Assembly: GCA_051294375.1 (NCBI GenBank)
Contig: CM119267.1
Location: 19,915,546-19,979,545, forward strand
Length of the DNA stretch: 64,000 bases
Direction: 5' to 3'
DNA from: Paraspadella gotoi
Taxonomy: Eukaryota; Chaetognatha
Part shown: positions 1-16,003 of the stretch, in pieces
Position numbering within the stretch: position 1 is the first letter of the stretch
Layout: every line of letters begins with the position of its first letter
Made by a program: the position numbers and the translations under genes
The notes under the pieces: generated by a model
What the model was told of the DNA's origin: nothing
What the model saw: the letters and a program-made list of their open reading frames with translations, nothing else
Databases searched by the model: none

Positions 1-59
1 AGCCTTCAAGAATAAAGTTTTGAACCCCCGCCCCTATTGAATTTAATTTCATAGTAGAT

Positions 60-560
60 TTCTAATTATATTGCTATATAATGTCAAAATTTTTTTTGGG
101 ATATTTTAAATTTTTTTAATTGATTCTGATAGAGCTTAAAAGTTAAGCAAAAAATATAATTACAACTTTTTAAAATTTTGATGTTTTATTATTAAAATTT
201 AGTAAAAACTGCTAAAATCATCGGATGATGATGATGATGATGAATTTTTAAGGTTTTTCTCAATTTAAACCACTTATCATCAAAATATTGGAAAAAGAAT
301 TATACTTTGTATAGATAACTTTTCATAAGCTATTTGAATCTGCTTTTAAAAATAAAAAATTCAAAAAAAAATTTTTGACATTTCCTATCTATAAATAAAT
401 ATTAAAAAATTAATTACTAATGCTTCTTGCATTTTAGAAAATTTTGCTCCATTGAAAGTTTTCTCAGAAATGTATGAATTTTCATTTGGAAAGGTTCCCA
501 AATCAAACTTCTGCTTCTGACCCACCCCATTGACGAAGTTTGGCTCTAGCTTAGTCCTAG
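60..560 (+). repeat. A+T-rich dispersed repeat, family 1, copy A
   Basis: An A+T-rich block carrying the marker TGATTCTGATAGAGC, a short (GATGAT)n run near 224-243 and an AAACCACTTATCATC motif. The same ordered set of motifs recurs in reverse at about 30510-31640 (two tandem copies) and forward at about 53930-54410. No reading frame is visible. It looks like an old non-coding interspersed element; exact ends are not clear. Confidence 0.65.
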
Positions 561-564
561 TCTT

Positions 565-960
565 TTGGTTTTCTAATTTAAACTCTTTTCCACTCCTACA
601 CTTCCATCAAAAATTTATATCCAGCCTAATCACATACTTTTCTACCCACACACAAAATTTATCTATCAAATTTTTAATAAACATAATAAGTAAATATAAG
701 TAAATGTCACTTTTGTTTTTTTCCATTTTAACTCATTTCCACTCGCACGATTCCATCGAAACTTTATATCCAGCTCAATCACACACTTTCCGACTCACAC
801 ATTCCAATCCATCCATCCAATCACGAGTAATTGGAATTTAATACTATGGGGGGACGGACGTACATCGTTTTTTTTTCATAATTTATAATAATTCGATTTT
901 CTGATATAATAAAAATAATTTACCGATAAGATTTTGGGGTGGGACCGACGGACCGACAAA
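565..960 (+). repeat. Dispersed repeat, family 2, copy A
   Basis: A block starting near GGTTTTCTAATTTAAACT, with repeated CACTC/CCCACACACAAAATTT segments and ending in a GACGGAC-rich stretch. A second copy in the same orientation lies at about 32785-33190 with the same order of motifs. The rest of 1-2190 holds a (CT)n tract at about 1174-1229 and no gene that I can support. Confidence 0.65.
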
Positions 961-1169
961 GTGAATTATAGAATCTGCTGATAAGGTGATCTATCTCTGA
1001 GATATGGTCCCCCCCCCTCGAGTTCTTTAATTTTTTTCATCGATTTGTTTTGTTTTATGCACCTTCGAATGTTTGTTTACTTCTCAACTTTGGGTATTGA
1101 CTCAACTTCTCTAAAACGGCTCTGGCCAATAATCCTCATCGACGACAGCAACGGTAAATTTCCGGACTG

Positions 1170-1173
<4 letters not shown>

Positions 1174-1229
<56 letters not shown>
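1174..1229. repeat. (CT)n microsatellite
   Basis: A run of about 27 CT dinucleotides upstream of the GPCR gene. It creates a spurious Leu/Ser-repeat reading frame that is not a gene. Confidence 0.95.
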
Positions 1230-1234
<5 letters not shown>

Positions 1235-2190
1235 CAATGTATATAAAATCTAAAGTGTTTGCATTAACCGGATGAGAAAAACAACAAAACCCAAGCTCGA
1301 TAACAAACTTTTACGACTTCGTTGTCCCTACTCGATTCTTCCAGAAACGAGAAAACGAGGAAAAAAATTGCGAAGAAACCCTTTTTTTCTACTCGGAAGG
1401 ATCAAACGTTTTTTTTTTAAACGCGGATATTTTTTTGTCAAATTTGGTTCGATTTCCACTTAAATCTGTTATTTGCTGAACTTATTTCTCACAAACTTTT
1501 CTTAATTTATAAGATTCACGTGAGTTTCGATAAGAGAGAAATATTTCGATAAGATGTCGGAACTGATCGTCCGGGTCGTGAACGAATATGAGTCGATGGG
1601 ATCCGAACCACCTTGTCAAACATTTTTACTCCTCCTGACGCTCTGTAAACAATCTCTCAACTTTTGTTAAAAGAATCATCCGTCTACATTAAGGCGTAGT
1701 AAAATTTCTAAATTTAACTTTAATTACAATTTTAAAAGTGAGGAACGAATAACATAATACTAATGAACTTTTATGTATAAACAAATTTAAAATTATAAAT
1801 TTTACAATTTATGCAGTAGGCCATATTCATACATAGTAGTACTATTAGTACTAATCCAATAAATGTTTGAATAAAGAATAAAGAATTTGTAAAAATGATT
1901 TATATTTTATTTAATCAATCTTAACGAGAATTCAAATCTGCTATCAAAATTAAGAAGATTTTATAAACGTAATACTATATATAAATATAGCCTACTGCGA
2001 AAATTAAAAAACATAAAATTAATTTTTTTTTTACCAAATTAATGTTCAGTTTGTTCACTGATGGTAGGTTGTTCATAATTAACTTTTAGAATTTTCCTAC
2101 GTAACTTTCATTACGCTCTATTCTCCATTCGCGAACGTCGAAAATCTTAAAACAGTCACGAAAATTTCTTTTTTGAAAGATAGCTGCAAC

Positions 2191-5519
<3,329 letters not shown>

Positions 5520-6496
5520 ATTATTTTTCTCGAATCTCTTTCGATGGAGTCCCGAAAAAAAAAGGATATCAAGGTTATTTTATTCACTACTATTTCGTTC
5601 GTTTTCGTTTAGAATATTTTTGCAGTGTTTAAAGTGTATTTTTTACTGGCTTTTTCGACGCAAGGGTTTCGTTATTTAAAATTGTATTGAAAGTAATGCG
5701 CCCGTCTTTCGATTGAAAATCCTAATAGGAATATGATTTTCTGTTTAGGACATGGTTGTGCATCGAGAAATATACATTGTTTAACGTATTATGCATCTCT
5801 TAACTCCAAATTAGAAGTAAACTTGATTCATAATGGGGTTTTAAACAGAGCTTCGTTAAAACTGAAAGAAATGTGTCCTTCCGTTTCTTTTTCGAGATTG
5901 AACTTATTAAAATTGCTACTATGATGGACTAAAATCCACCAACCTTTCGATGGGCGAGTAGTTCTGTGAGCTAATATTCTAAAAAAAGACTAGGAATTCG
6001 GATATTAAGAAACAAAAAAGTTGAAAGTTGAACACCTTTAAAAGAAAATGCGTTTCTACTTCCGGTTTTCAAGACGCACTTTTGTATTGAGACAAATTTG
6101 TGAAAATAGCTCCTTTCCACTTGAAAAGAAACTTCAAATTTTAAACAATGGGTGGGGCGTACAATGACAACACATTGGCAATCATGGCATGAATAGCAGC
6201 ACTCGTTCCTGCGAATCTCGTCGCGAAAATAAGTTGTAAAACATTCTCGGTCCTTTGTATCAAACTCTTTAATATTTTTCGAGTACCTTATATGCAAATG
6301 GAATTACAGATTATAAAATCCAGTAGAATTCTTCGTCATGTAGTCAATCTCAGAGTTACGACCGAAATCGCCGCCAACACATTTGTACTTATAGTTATTT
6401 ACAACACCGGAGATTGTTGGGAGTCGATTTTTTCTTTGCCAACCTCATCGCGTGAGCCGCTTTCAACGCATTTCTCACAATTAACGTCGACTCAAA
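5520..6496. other. Spacer between the GPCR and first CAP gene
   Basis: Holds the GPCR 3' flank and the upstream region of the CAP gene. The only recognisable item is the near-palindromic GGACTAAAATCCACC at about 5926-5940, which recurs at 28368 and 28773. I see no supported gene. Confidence 0.6.
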
Positions 6497-8194
6497 ATGT
6501 TCAAAGCTTTCGTCGTATTTCCTCTGGTTGTGGCGACTTGGGTGAGTGACGACGACAAAAGCGTGAAAATGCCTTGGCTTAAAGCTATGTGCCTTTTTTT
6601 TTTGTGGGCCGCTAGGACATTACATTACGATTCATGCTGATATTATTGTTTTAGAATCCATGAGCTTGTTGTATTGAGGAACCATTCAATTATCTTTAAA
6701 AAGGAATGCTTCTTGTGGATCTAAGGTGTATATAAGTAAAAGCGTGTTTTTAAATACCTGGATTTTCAATTTTTTTGTATGATTCAGATATAAAAATTAA
6801 TGTATGTAATTGAACGCACAGCAAAGTCGAATAAGCCAGGTACAAAATATATATTTTCTTTACCAACTTCTTAGTACATTTTCTAGACGTTGAAGCAACC
6901 AAACGGATTAGGAGGAAGGGAGAAAGAGCGATAAAGAACGAGAGGGAAGAATTTGCGAAATAGAGAACGAGAAAACCAGTGGGTATTACCCACTCACCTT
7001 CCCCTTACATGAGAACACCACCGCAAAACGAGTCAAGCTTTTTTCGAAGGTTAAAACTTTGACCCCTGCAGATCGGCCAAACAACCGAGGCGTAACCAAC
7101 TGAATTTTTTTCACTAGAGGAAAAACCCCCACTAAACTGGGGGCCCCAGTTTAGGGAATCGCCGTTCAGGGTCGCGCAGACCCTTAAGTCGAGGAAAACC
7201 CAAACAATTCATTCCATTTGAGTTTTGTTTTGTAAGTGTCACCGTTACGCAAATGGCTTCTGGAAAAGAAAGCTTTCAAGTTACTTTTTCCTTTCATCTA
7301 TAACTTCGAGGTCTTTATTTTTTTCCGTTTTCTTTCGACGCTTGAAAAACCAGAAAAACGTATTAATAATATCAACGGCTCATATTTCAGGGATGTCTGT
7401 ACTGAGATTTTATTTTAACTTATATGTTTTCAAAATTAAAAGTCAAGTTTCTGATACAATTTTCCCACATCAAAAATCAAAAACTGACAAAAAAAAAAAA
7501 AAAAAAATACAAGACTTTTTTTTTAATATTCCAAAGAGTTTACTTCAGCGTTCTGTTCCATTTCATCTTATCTTTCCTGTACGCCGAGATTTCTGATTCT
7601 GTTGCCAAACAATAACGTCTTTGTCTCCCTCTCTCTTTGACGCAAAAGAAAAAAAAAGGAGAAGAAACATGCAAATAATGACATTTTAGTCTCATGGCAT
7701 TATTTAATAAAGGTCGTCCTCCCCTAAGGTGGTCGCGGCGCAGTCGGCTGCCACGCTGCGTCTTCGCGTGGCGCCTCGCGGCGTCGTCTCTGGTCCGACT
7801 GCCGATTCTGACTTAGCACGCAAGATGCTCGAGGAGCACACAAATGCGCGCGCCGCCATCGGTGCCAACAAAATGATGCACGTGACGTGGGATCAGGAGT
7901 TGGCAGGTGAAGGGGAGAGAAGGGTTGCGGAGGAGAGGGAAAGAGAGAGAGAGAGAGAGGAAAAAAAAAAGTCGGTCAAGCGATTTTGAAAGACGGGATA
8001 AACTGTGTCAGCCCGCACTCAAAGATTGTGGAGTGAAAAAAAGAAAGAGAAGAAAGAACAAACGATATGAGTGAAATACGGATTAGGAGGAAGGAGAAAC
8101 AGCGATAAAGAAAGAGAGGGAAGAATTTGCGAAATAAAGAACGAGAAAATGAGAGAAACCTTGCATTTTCCGCGAAAGTGAAACCGTGTGCCTA

Positions 8195-8246
<52 letters not shown>

Positions 8247-10542
8247 AAAAGAAAGAGAAGATGAGAGGGAAGGATTAGAGAGAGAAATCCAGGAATCCGT
8301 ACAACAACCCGAATCAATAGGAGGGTGCGATGACACGAAAAAATGGAGGTAACAGAAAAAAAGCGTTTTCCAATTTTAATTTAAACAAAAGAACAAACAA
8401 TATGCTGGTTGATTTGAAAAAAGTTGGGGGGGGTTGGAAAGGGAATCTGAGAAGGAGGCAAGTTAGAGAGAAACGGATTTCGAAGTGAGGAGACCCTTTT
8501 CTATTTCCGCTTCGAAAGAAATTTGTTTTGACAGAACATTTTTTTTTTGTTCTTGTTTTATTTCATTGAAATTGAAAATCAAAATTCAAACAAAAGAAAG
8601 TGACGTCACTGACGGGTTTCTCACATCGGCGAAAGATGATTTTTTCCCCATGTGAGGAGTTTAAGAGACTGAATAATCAAGATACTAACCAAAACATCCT
8701 ATGTATAATTGTATATTGCATATATTCTATTTTTTGAAGAAAAAAAAAGCTCAGCTGGTTGACAAACCGAACCAAACCTTAGCCAAAATGCGGATGATAT
8801 CGTAGCTTGTGAATTTCACGACGTGAATGTTTTCACCCTGCTTTCCTTCGTTGTTTCCCCGCTGATTTCCCTCGATTATTTTTCCTGAAGCAAATGAAAA
8901 ATGATCATCGTCGAAAGAAAATCCCCGATTTTTAGGATTCGGGGCTCAAAACTTGGTAATAATGATAAATTCCCTTTTTTTCCCCTCCGTTAATCCCAAG
9001 AAAGCGTTCGTTTCCTAAAACGTGCCAACATTACAAATTAAACAATTTAACAGTGATAATTAGCATATAATGAAAACAGAAGCTATTATACTATAGTATT
9101 AAAAAAAGAGAGATATAAAATACCAGTGGATACCTGCGCCCCTCTCCCCCATGAATCTCCCCCTACCTCATCTCTCTCTCCGCCCTTATCTCCCGATTGC
9201 AGATCTGGCTGCTTTTCACGTTTCCTCCTGCGACTACGGGCACGGCAACTTCACTCTGCCCGACGGTAGAATCCTGGGTCAAAACATCGGCGCCTTCAAG
9301 TGGAGCCCAACGTTGGGGGAGTTTCCAGCAGGTGGGGGGGCATTTTTGACTCTGGCTTGGCGGTTTATTTGATCGTCGAACCACTAATTTATAAAATGAC
9401 GTGTATGTTTTAAATTCGCTTTTCTAGGAAACTAAAACTGGGAAGGAGGAAAGAAACTTCTTTCATAACATTATATATTCGATATATATAAAAATATTGA
9501 AATAAATGATAGGTTTTTCGGATTATTTAATATCGATGAAAAAATATTAAACTATCCTATGAGGCAATGAACATAAATTCATGCCATTTGCTCAGAAAAA
9601 CACGTCGAAAACTGGATGCTCGAAAAAAAATATTACGACCTCGAAGCGGCTCACTGTGATGACATGGCCTTGTGCGGACACATTAGGTACAGAAAAAAAT
9701 CGTCATTTTCTCTCTGCAGGATCGTAATTTCACGTCGAACTCGCTCGCACGATTTCAAGGCCCCCATCCAATTTTTTCTGCACAGATTTTATGAGAAACT
9801 TAATTACGTTTCCGAATTTAAACTCTGTTGGCAGAAAATGAAAAACTAAGGTTTATGGAAATTAATTATTTATAAAATAGTTAAAAAAAGGTTAATATAT
9901 AAAATTATTAATGTTTTTGTCCATATAGGAAAAGATTCTCAGGTTAAAAAAAAGAAACGAAGCTTTTGAGCCGAGCCAAGAAAGCGTTATTTTAGCGTTT
10001 CATGTTTATTAAGCGTTGAGTCGAGAAAAAAAAAACCTCATTTACTTTGCTAATTAGGCCGTGAGTGAGAACACGCAGTTTATATTTATGAGGGAATAAA
10101 ACGAGGCATAAAAAGAGATTAGCGAAAATAAGTGACACAAGATGAGCGAAAAAAAGATTGTCGCTTTAACGATCCATCCAACTGATTATTATACATTATT
10201 ATCGATTCATTTTCAAAGCCAAGTACTGTGGTCTCGAACCTCAAAAATCGGTTGCGCCTCGAAATATTGCGACAACGAGCAGGAAGACTACATGGTCTGC
10301 AATTACAGGTAGAGAAAGTCATGACTAGAGAAGAAAACTAGTAAGTTTGAGGATGTAAAAGGAATTCTCGATTGAAGGCCATTCGGTAACGAGCTCGGAC
10401 AAGCGGCTTACCAAGTGGACGGGGCGCCGTGCTCCCAGTGCAATCTAAAAGGTAATCCGTTTGTAAGGTCTGTCTGTCTATTCTGGAAATTATGTGTATC
10501 GTGGTAAGTTACCACAGTTAAATTTAAAAAAAATTGATCTCG

Positions 10543-10573
<31 letters not shown>

Positions 10574-11258
10574 GTTCTCTCTATTTAGTCTATTAGTATA
10601 GGGATTAGTGAATGATTATCTCTCTTTCTTAAAAAAAAAAAGAAAGGAAAAAGTAAATCATTTTTTTTTATAATTTACTTTCGGGTAATCTGAGATACAC
10701 GTATTTTTTTATAAACATTTCCTCATTAACTTCATTAGGCGGAACTGCTTGCGTTTCCAATCAGTGCGTCGATTGCCAAGAAAATTCAGAATTGGCCGGA
10801 GACGCGGAATGCCGTTCATACGACGAATCTAAATGCGTTGTGAGTGATAATAAAGTTAAAGATTAGACGAATAATAAAATATAAAAAGTCGGCGAAACTA
10901 ATCGACATATACATGTATTTGGATATGTGCAATTGTGCAGCGCGAATGACATAGATTTTCTTAAGACAGCTGTGCTCGTGATAGCGAGAATTGTGAATTT
11001 AAAACTATATAAATAGTGTTATCTGTTTATTATTCTTATATTTTATTAACCCAAAGGACAAAGTGGACTACTGCGACGACGTGCTCGAAGACTTTTGCAA
11101 CAGCGACATGTGGGAGACTTTCGCGCGAGAAAATTGCGTCAAGTTTTGCAAGTGAGATGATTAAAAATTGATTATTGCTTGAAACTTGAAAAAACTCGAT
11201 TCATGTTCTATTTAAAAATGAATCATTTTTCTTTTTTTTTTTACTCAGCTTTTGCTAA
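6497..11258 (+). CDS. Secreted CAP-domain protein with C-terminal ShK domain
   Basis: An extracellular protein of the CAP (SCP/TAPS, venom-allergen-like) superfamily. Its molecular target is unknown. Nine in-phase exons: 6497-6541, 7729-7906, 9203-9331, 9596-9686, 10219-10308, 10378-10451, 10739-10839, 11057-11151, 11249-11258, giving about 270 residues. The first exon, MFKAFVVFPLVVATW, is the core of a signal peptide, so the ATG at 6497 is well placed. The CAP domain starts at LEEHTNARAAIGANKM and contains LGQNIGAF, ALCGHISQVLW and YMVCNY, the family's usual block order. A Cys-rich hinge follows (PCSQCNLKGGTACVSNQCVDC). The last 35 or so residues have six-Cys ShK spacing and end in CKFCNFC just before the stop. 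An AATAAA lies at 11379. It is followed at once by a paralogue on the same strand, so the pair probably arose by tandem duplication. Confidence 0.9.
8198..8241. repeat. (GA)n microsatellite
   Basis: A GA run in intron 2 of the first CAP gene, in a purine-rich stretch from about 7910 to 8340. Confidence 0.93.
10547..10575. repeat. (CT)n microsatellite
   Basis: A short CT run in an intron of the first CAP gene, with a 14-bp poly(A/G) patch nearby. No coding content. Confidence 0.9.
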
Positions 11259-11807
11259 AACAAGACCTGCAAAGGATTACACTGGAACCAATTTACCCAA
11301 GGACCTTGGGCTGAATTTTCTATTAAACCGATAATGTACTCTTCTGTAACCTTTACAAAATCATTTTAATTGAAGTTAAATAAAAAATAAACTGGGATTA
11401 TCTTACTTCTGATTATCGTTCTTTCCGTGAGCCTTTAGTAAGTACTAAATCAATACAACATTTTGCATAGAAGGCTTTGTGATCTTTACAAACGCCTACG
11501 AAAACACTTAAATGTTCAATGTTCATAGTAATCTATCTGGGTTTATCAAGAATGGCGAGAGTAAACGGAAAATCTCCGCCTCACCAAACCTCACCTATTT
11601 GCACAGTTTCACCACGTTTGATCGGGGCAAAGAGTCATAATCTCAAAAAAATAAAGAAAGTCACCCAGTTTTTAAGTGAGTTTTGTTTGTTCTTTGAAAA
11701 AATTCGACTTACCTAGAAAGTTGAGCGTCATATCGGCGAATCGCGATCCGGGGCCATCGAAGCGTCTCTCTAATCCCGGCTGAGATTAAAGAAGCAAAAA
11801 ATCGACG
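11259..11807. other. Spacer between the two CAP genes
   Basis: About 550 bp with the 3' flank of the first gene and the upstream region of the second. No further coding feature is visible. Confidence 0.6.
11379..11384 (+). promoter_or_regulatory. Polyadenylation signal AATAAA of the first CAP gene
   Basis: AATAAA about 120 bp after the stop codon at 11256-11258, in the right orientation and before the next gene at 11808. Confidence 0.6.
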
Positions 11808-14800
11808 ATGACGTTTTTAAAAATCGCGTTTCTGTTTTTGCTGATCAACGTCTCGTCGTTGGCGGCTAAGGAAGATGAACATGACTCACAAAGATTTTTT
11901 GAAAGGGTGTTCAGGTAAATTGATTGATTTAGTACGATAGTACAAAATTTGATTACCTATTCCAAATATTTCGATACGTATTCCGCTTAACTTAATCCTT
12001 TATTTGAACTCACGTTAAAACCTAATGGGATCACTAATTACTCTAATTAAAGTAATTATATCCCCTACGATTGCAATGACACTCAAACAAATTCTCATAA
12101 CATTTTGTCCATCTTTTCCTATTTTAGATCCCTTCAGGATTACATAGGAGGCAACAAACGAGAAGAAACTGCTATTCATACGTCAGAAGCGAGTATTGAG
12201 GATACCACTCTTAACAATGCAGCCACTGAGGTCGTAACTCGAACCAGTGATGCCATAACGCAGGATTCCACTCCAAATATTTATGGGACAACAGAAGCCC
12301 CTTCCAAAATTAACAACGCAACTTCCAAGTTTTCCACGCAAACCAACCATGAGACCACAGAGGCTAAAGGAGCTTCTCATGAATCTTCCACTCAAAGCAC
12401 TGTTTTTGCGACCAAGAAGCCTACCCAATCTACAAGCACCGAAGAAGCCCTGACCACATCGGCCAGATTAACGACAGATAAAGAATCTCGACCAAGTAGC
12501 CAAACGAGCTCACGGCCCCGGACAACAAGAACGAAATCTGTCACAACCACAGCTTCGCCATCTTCGACGCAGTCCAAACTTGAAACAACAGAGAGCAAAT
12601 TGAAGCCTACGAGACAAGCAAGAACAACCAATACAGAACCAACTATGCCAAAAGTCTCTCCAACTATGGGTCATATATCAAAGGCAAAACATTCTTCATC
12701 ATCCCATGAAGCCACAACGGAACAAGATGTCGATACTACGGCTCACTCCCAAACTAATGGTGCGACTCAAACCAATGGGAACACGGTGGTTCCTACTCAT
12801 GCTATCACTGAGTCGTTTACTATGACTTCTGATAGAATATCCAGAAAAGTAACGCACTCTCCTCAAACAACAGAAGGGCAATCTCAATCAAGCAGCAAAT
12901 CCGCGGTAACAAGTTTGCGAACAATCGTTCCATCTGTAGTAAGCAAAATTACATCATCTCCAACGCAGGCAGGTAGCGAGTCAACAGTAATCAAGTCAAA
13001 ACCAACTAGACCTGCTAGAACAACAAACCAAGAACCGACCATGCCAAGTGTCTCTTCAACAAGCACAAAATCCTTACCAACCAGTTCACACTCAGCTACA
13101 TCAACAGAAAAAGCCCATGAGTCTACAGCAAACATGTATATATCAACCAGGAAAGCTACAGCTTTAGATACAGATGTCACAGCTTCAACAGTTATCACTA
13201 TTGAAGAGGCAGATGCTAGCAATGAGTTTGAGTCATTTTCTGAGACTCCAACAACAGTATTCACTAAATCCACGCAGCCCCCAATACAAAGAGTGACAAC
13301 AAAGGAGAAAACCACATCAAGCAGTAATTCTTCAGGATCAAATCTACAACAAGTTACAACAGAAGTCACGCCTACTTCAACGCAGTTAGAGCAGGAGACA
13401 ACAGTGAACAAATATAAGCCGAGAGGATCTTCTAGAACAACCAATACAGAATCAACCATGCCAAGTGTCTCTCCAACCAAAGGCACTCCTACTTCTACTC
13501 GTTCAGAAGCTGAGACAACAGCAAGCAGATTAAAGCCAACGAGACCTGGTAGAACCACCAACTCGGAACCAACTATGCCAAGTGACTCTCCAACCAAAGT
13601 CAAACCAACTTCAACCCGTTCAGAATATGAGACAACAGCGAGCAAATTAACACCGACTAGACCTGGTAGAACAACCAACTCGGAAGCAACCATGCAAAGT
13701 GTCTCTCCAACCAAAGTCAAGCCAACTCAAACCAGTTCAGAAGCTGAAACAACAGCAAGCAAATTAAAGCCAACTAGACATGGTACAACCGCCAACTCTG
13801 ATCCAACCATATCAAGTGTCTCTCCAACCAAAGTCAAGCCAACTTCAACCCGTTCAGGAATCTGAGACAACAGCAAGCAAATTAACGCCGACTAGACCTG
13901 GTAGAACCACCAACTCGGAACCAACCATGCCAAGTGTCTCTCCAACCAAAAGCACTCCAACTCAACTCGTTCAGAAGCTAAGACAACAGCAAGCAGATTA
14001 AAGCCAACGAGACCTGGTAGACCACCAACTCGGAACCAACCATGCCAAGTGTCTCTCCAACCAAAGTCAAGCCAACTCACCCGTTCAGAATATGAAACAA
14101 CTACGAGCAAATGGAAGACGACGATGCCAGCTACAACGACTAAGGTCGAACCCACTTCTCCCAAAGTCTCGTCTTCAGCGGGTAAAGCCTCGCCATCAAC
14201 GGCTAAAGTTTTTCCAACTTCGGGAGCAACCACAGCGTCGACTAAAACCACTCTCACTTCTCATGTCGCCACTTCCACTCCATTGCCACAAAAAAGCACA
14301 GTGAAGATCACTTCATCGGCGAGGAATGACGCCACCACTTCGGCCAAAGTCACCCAAACGACGAAGATTCTTCCGCCCACAGAATCCTCTGCTCGCGTCG
14401 TCGTTCCATATTTCAGGAAAAAAGTGCTGGCGTCCCACTCCAGGGAAAGGCAGCGGTTGCGCGCCACCAACATGATGCATTTGGTGGGTTTGACGAGAAA
14501 AAGAAATTATTTCACAATTTAACGAGTTAACTGGTTAACTAGCAGTGTACATAGGAAGCACTGTACACTGTACATAGGAAGAAGGTTAATTACTAGCTTA
14601 AGCAACAAAACCAAAATCATTTTAATAAAACCCACTTTTCACAGACTTGGGATGAAACCTTGGAAGAGTTGGCGTGGAAGAAAGCTCAAAAATGCACCTT
14701 CCACCACGGAGATTATTTCCTGTGAGTCGCTGATTTCTTCAGCATCTTCGATTCCTTGTCCTCTTTTATTTCATTATTCTTTAAAGATTTTTTTTTTTCA

Positions 14801-15750
14801 CCTTATTTTCACCCTTTCTCCTTCCGCCCCGCAAGTCCCGATATGAGGATGGTGGGTCAAAACATCGCTCTCTTTCCCCACGGAACAGACCCAGAGTCAT
14901 TCGTCCTCACTTGGGCCGAGGAAAAAAAATACTTCGACTTCGTTAGACGGAGATGTGATAACTTCGCCATATGTGGTCACTACAATCAGGTCTGAGAGAG
15001 GGAGGTCAGAATGCGGTCAAAGAAAGATAGAAGAACAACCAAAAGGTCAAGATATAGGACAACGTGTATGAATGTTGTGGTTTATCCGACAAATCGATTA
15101 ATACTTTTGAAAATAAAATTGCCGCCATAAAACTAAAAATTACTCTCTTCGACCAGATGATATGGCACGGCGCCGCTTCGGTCGGTTGTGCCCTGCAATA
15201 TTGCCCGCAAATCGGCGGCGACTTTATGGTGTGCAACTACTTGGAGTTCGGCAACCTCCCCGGCGAGGCGGCGTATAACGTTCTGGGTCAACCCTGCTCG
15301 GAATGCAATCTGAAGGGCGGAACTGCGTGCGTCGCCGATCAGTGCGTCGATTGCAAAAAGGAACGCGTTGCCAAGGTAAACGACGACGACGCCAAATTTG
15401 AATAATGAAATTAGCGTCTGGTCGTATACCAAATTTGACAATCATTGTCTGAATGTGAAAGTTCGACGTTGAATCTAACATTTTCCATCACCCAGGGAAC
15501 GCCATGCCGTCCTCACAAGTTTAAGCCCTGCGTCGATCGGTTTCCCTTCTGTCGTTTAATCATCCAGGAATTCTGTCCGATCTGGGGCTACCGATCTTGG
15601 GCCGAGAAAAACTGCAGGAAATTCTGTCGGTGCGTATTTACTATCGAGCCGAGGGGCGACTCTCTGCTGAGTATTGAGTAAGCATTTCACATATAAATTA
15701 GTATTAAATAATTGTTTCCACCTTTTTTTTGTAGGTTGTGTGATACATGA
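11808..15750 (+). CDS. Mucin-like CAP-domain protein with C-terminal ShK domain
   Basis: A secreted paralogue of the upstream gene. Exons: 11808-11914, 12128-14483, 14645-14721, 14836-14989, 15157-15375, 15496-15629, 15735-15750, about 1020 codons. Exon 1 encodes a signal peptide (FLKIAFLFLLINVSSLAA). Exon 2 encodes roughly 750 Ser/Thr-rich residues, likely O-glycosylated, with a 39-residue repeat carrying PTRPGRTTNSEPTMPSVSPT. The CAP domain then begins (VLASHSRERQRLRATNMMHL) and continues with MVGQNIALF, FAICGHYNQ and FMVCNY. The Cys-rich hinge (PCSECNLKGGTACVADQCVDC) closely matches the neighbour. The ShK domain ends at FCRLCDT. Four single- or double-base indels near 13855, 13967, 14015 and 14070 shift the frame inside the repeats, but their sum is minus 3, so both ends are in register. 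I read them as sequence errors; real decay cannot be excluded. Confidence 0.88.
13366..14100 (+). repeat. 117-bp coding tandem repeat
   Basis: Tandem copies of a 117-bp unit encoding 39 residues, with starts near 13366, 13485, 13602, 13719, 13836 and 13953 and a partial one near 14067. More diverged single copies lie near 12550 and 12955. The last copies carry frame-shifting indels. The unit is rich in Thr, Ser and Pro and belongs to the mucin-like region of the second CAP gene. Confidence 0.85.
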
Positions 15751-15769
15751 AATCGACGCCTCGTTACTT

Positions 15770-15775
15770 AATAAA
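15770..15775 (+). promoter_or_regulatory. Polyadenylation signal AATAAA of the mucin-like CAP gene
   Basis: AATAAA overlapping a second copy (AATAAATAAAT), 20 bp after the stop codon at 15748-15750. Confidence 0.6.
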
Positions 15776-15958
15776 TAAATTAATTCAAGAACTAAAATGT
15801 GGCTTAAAATAAATATTATAGTTCCTCGATATTATCTTGAATGATTTAACCGAAATAAAACTAAAGAGTGAGTCATACGGTTTAATATTTTTATTATTAG
15901 TTCGGCTTATCTTCTCCCGCAGGGGAAAAAAAGAAAAAAGAGTGTGTGAGAGGGTGAG

Positions 15959-16003
<45 letters not shown>

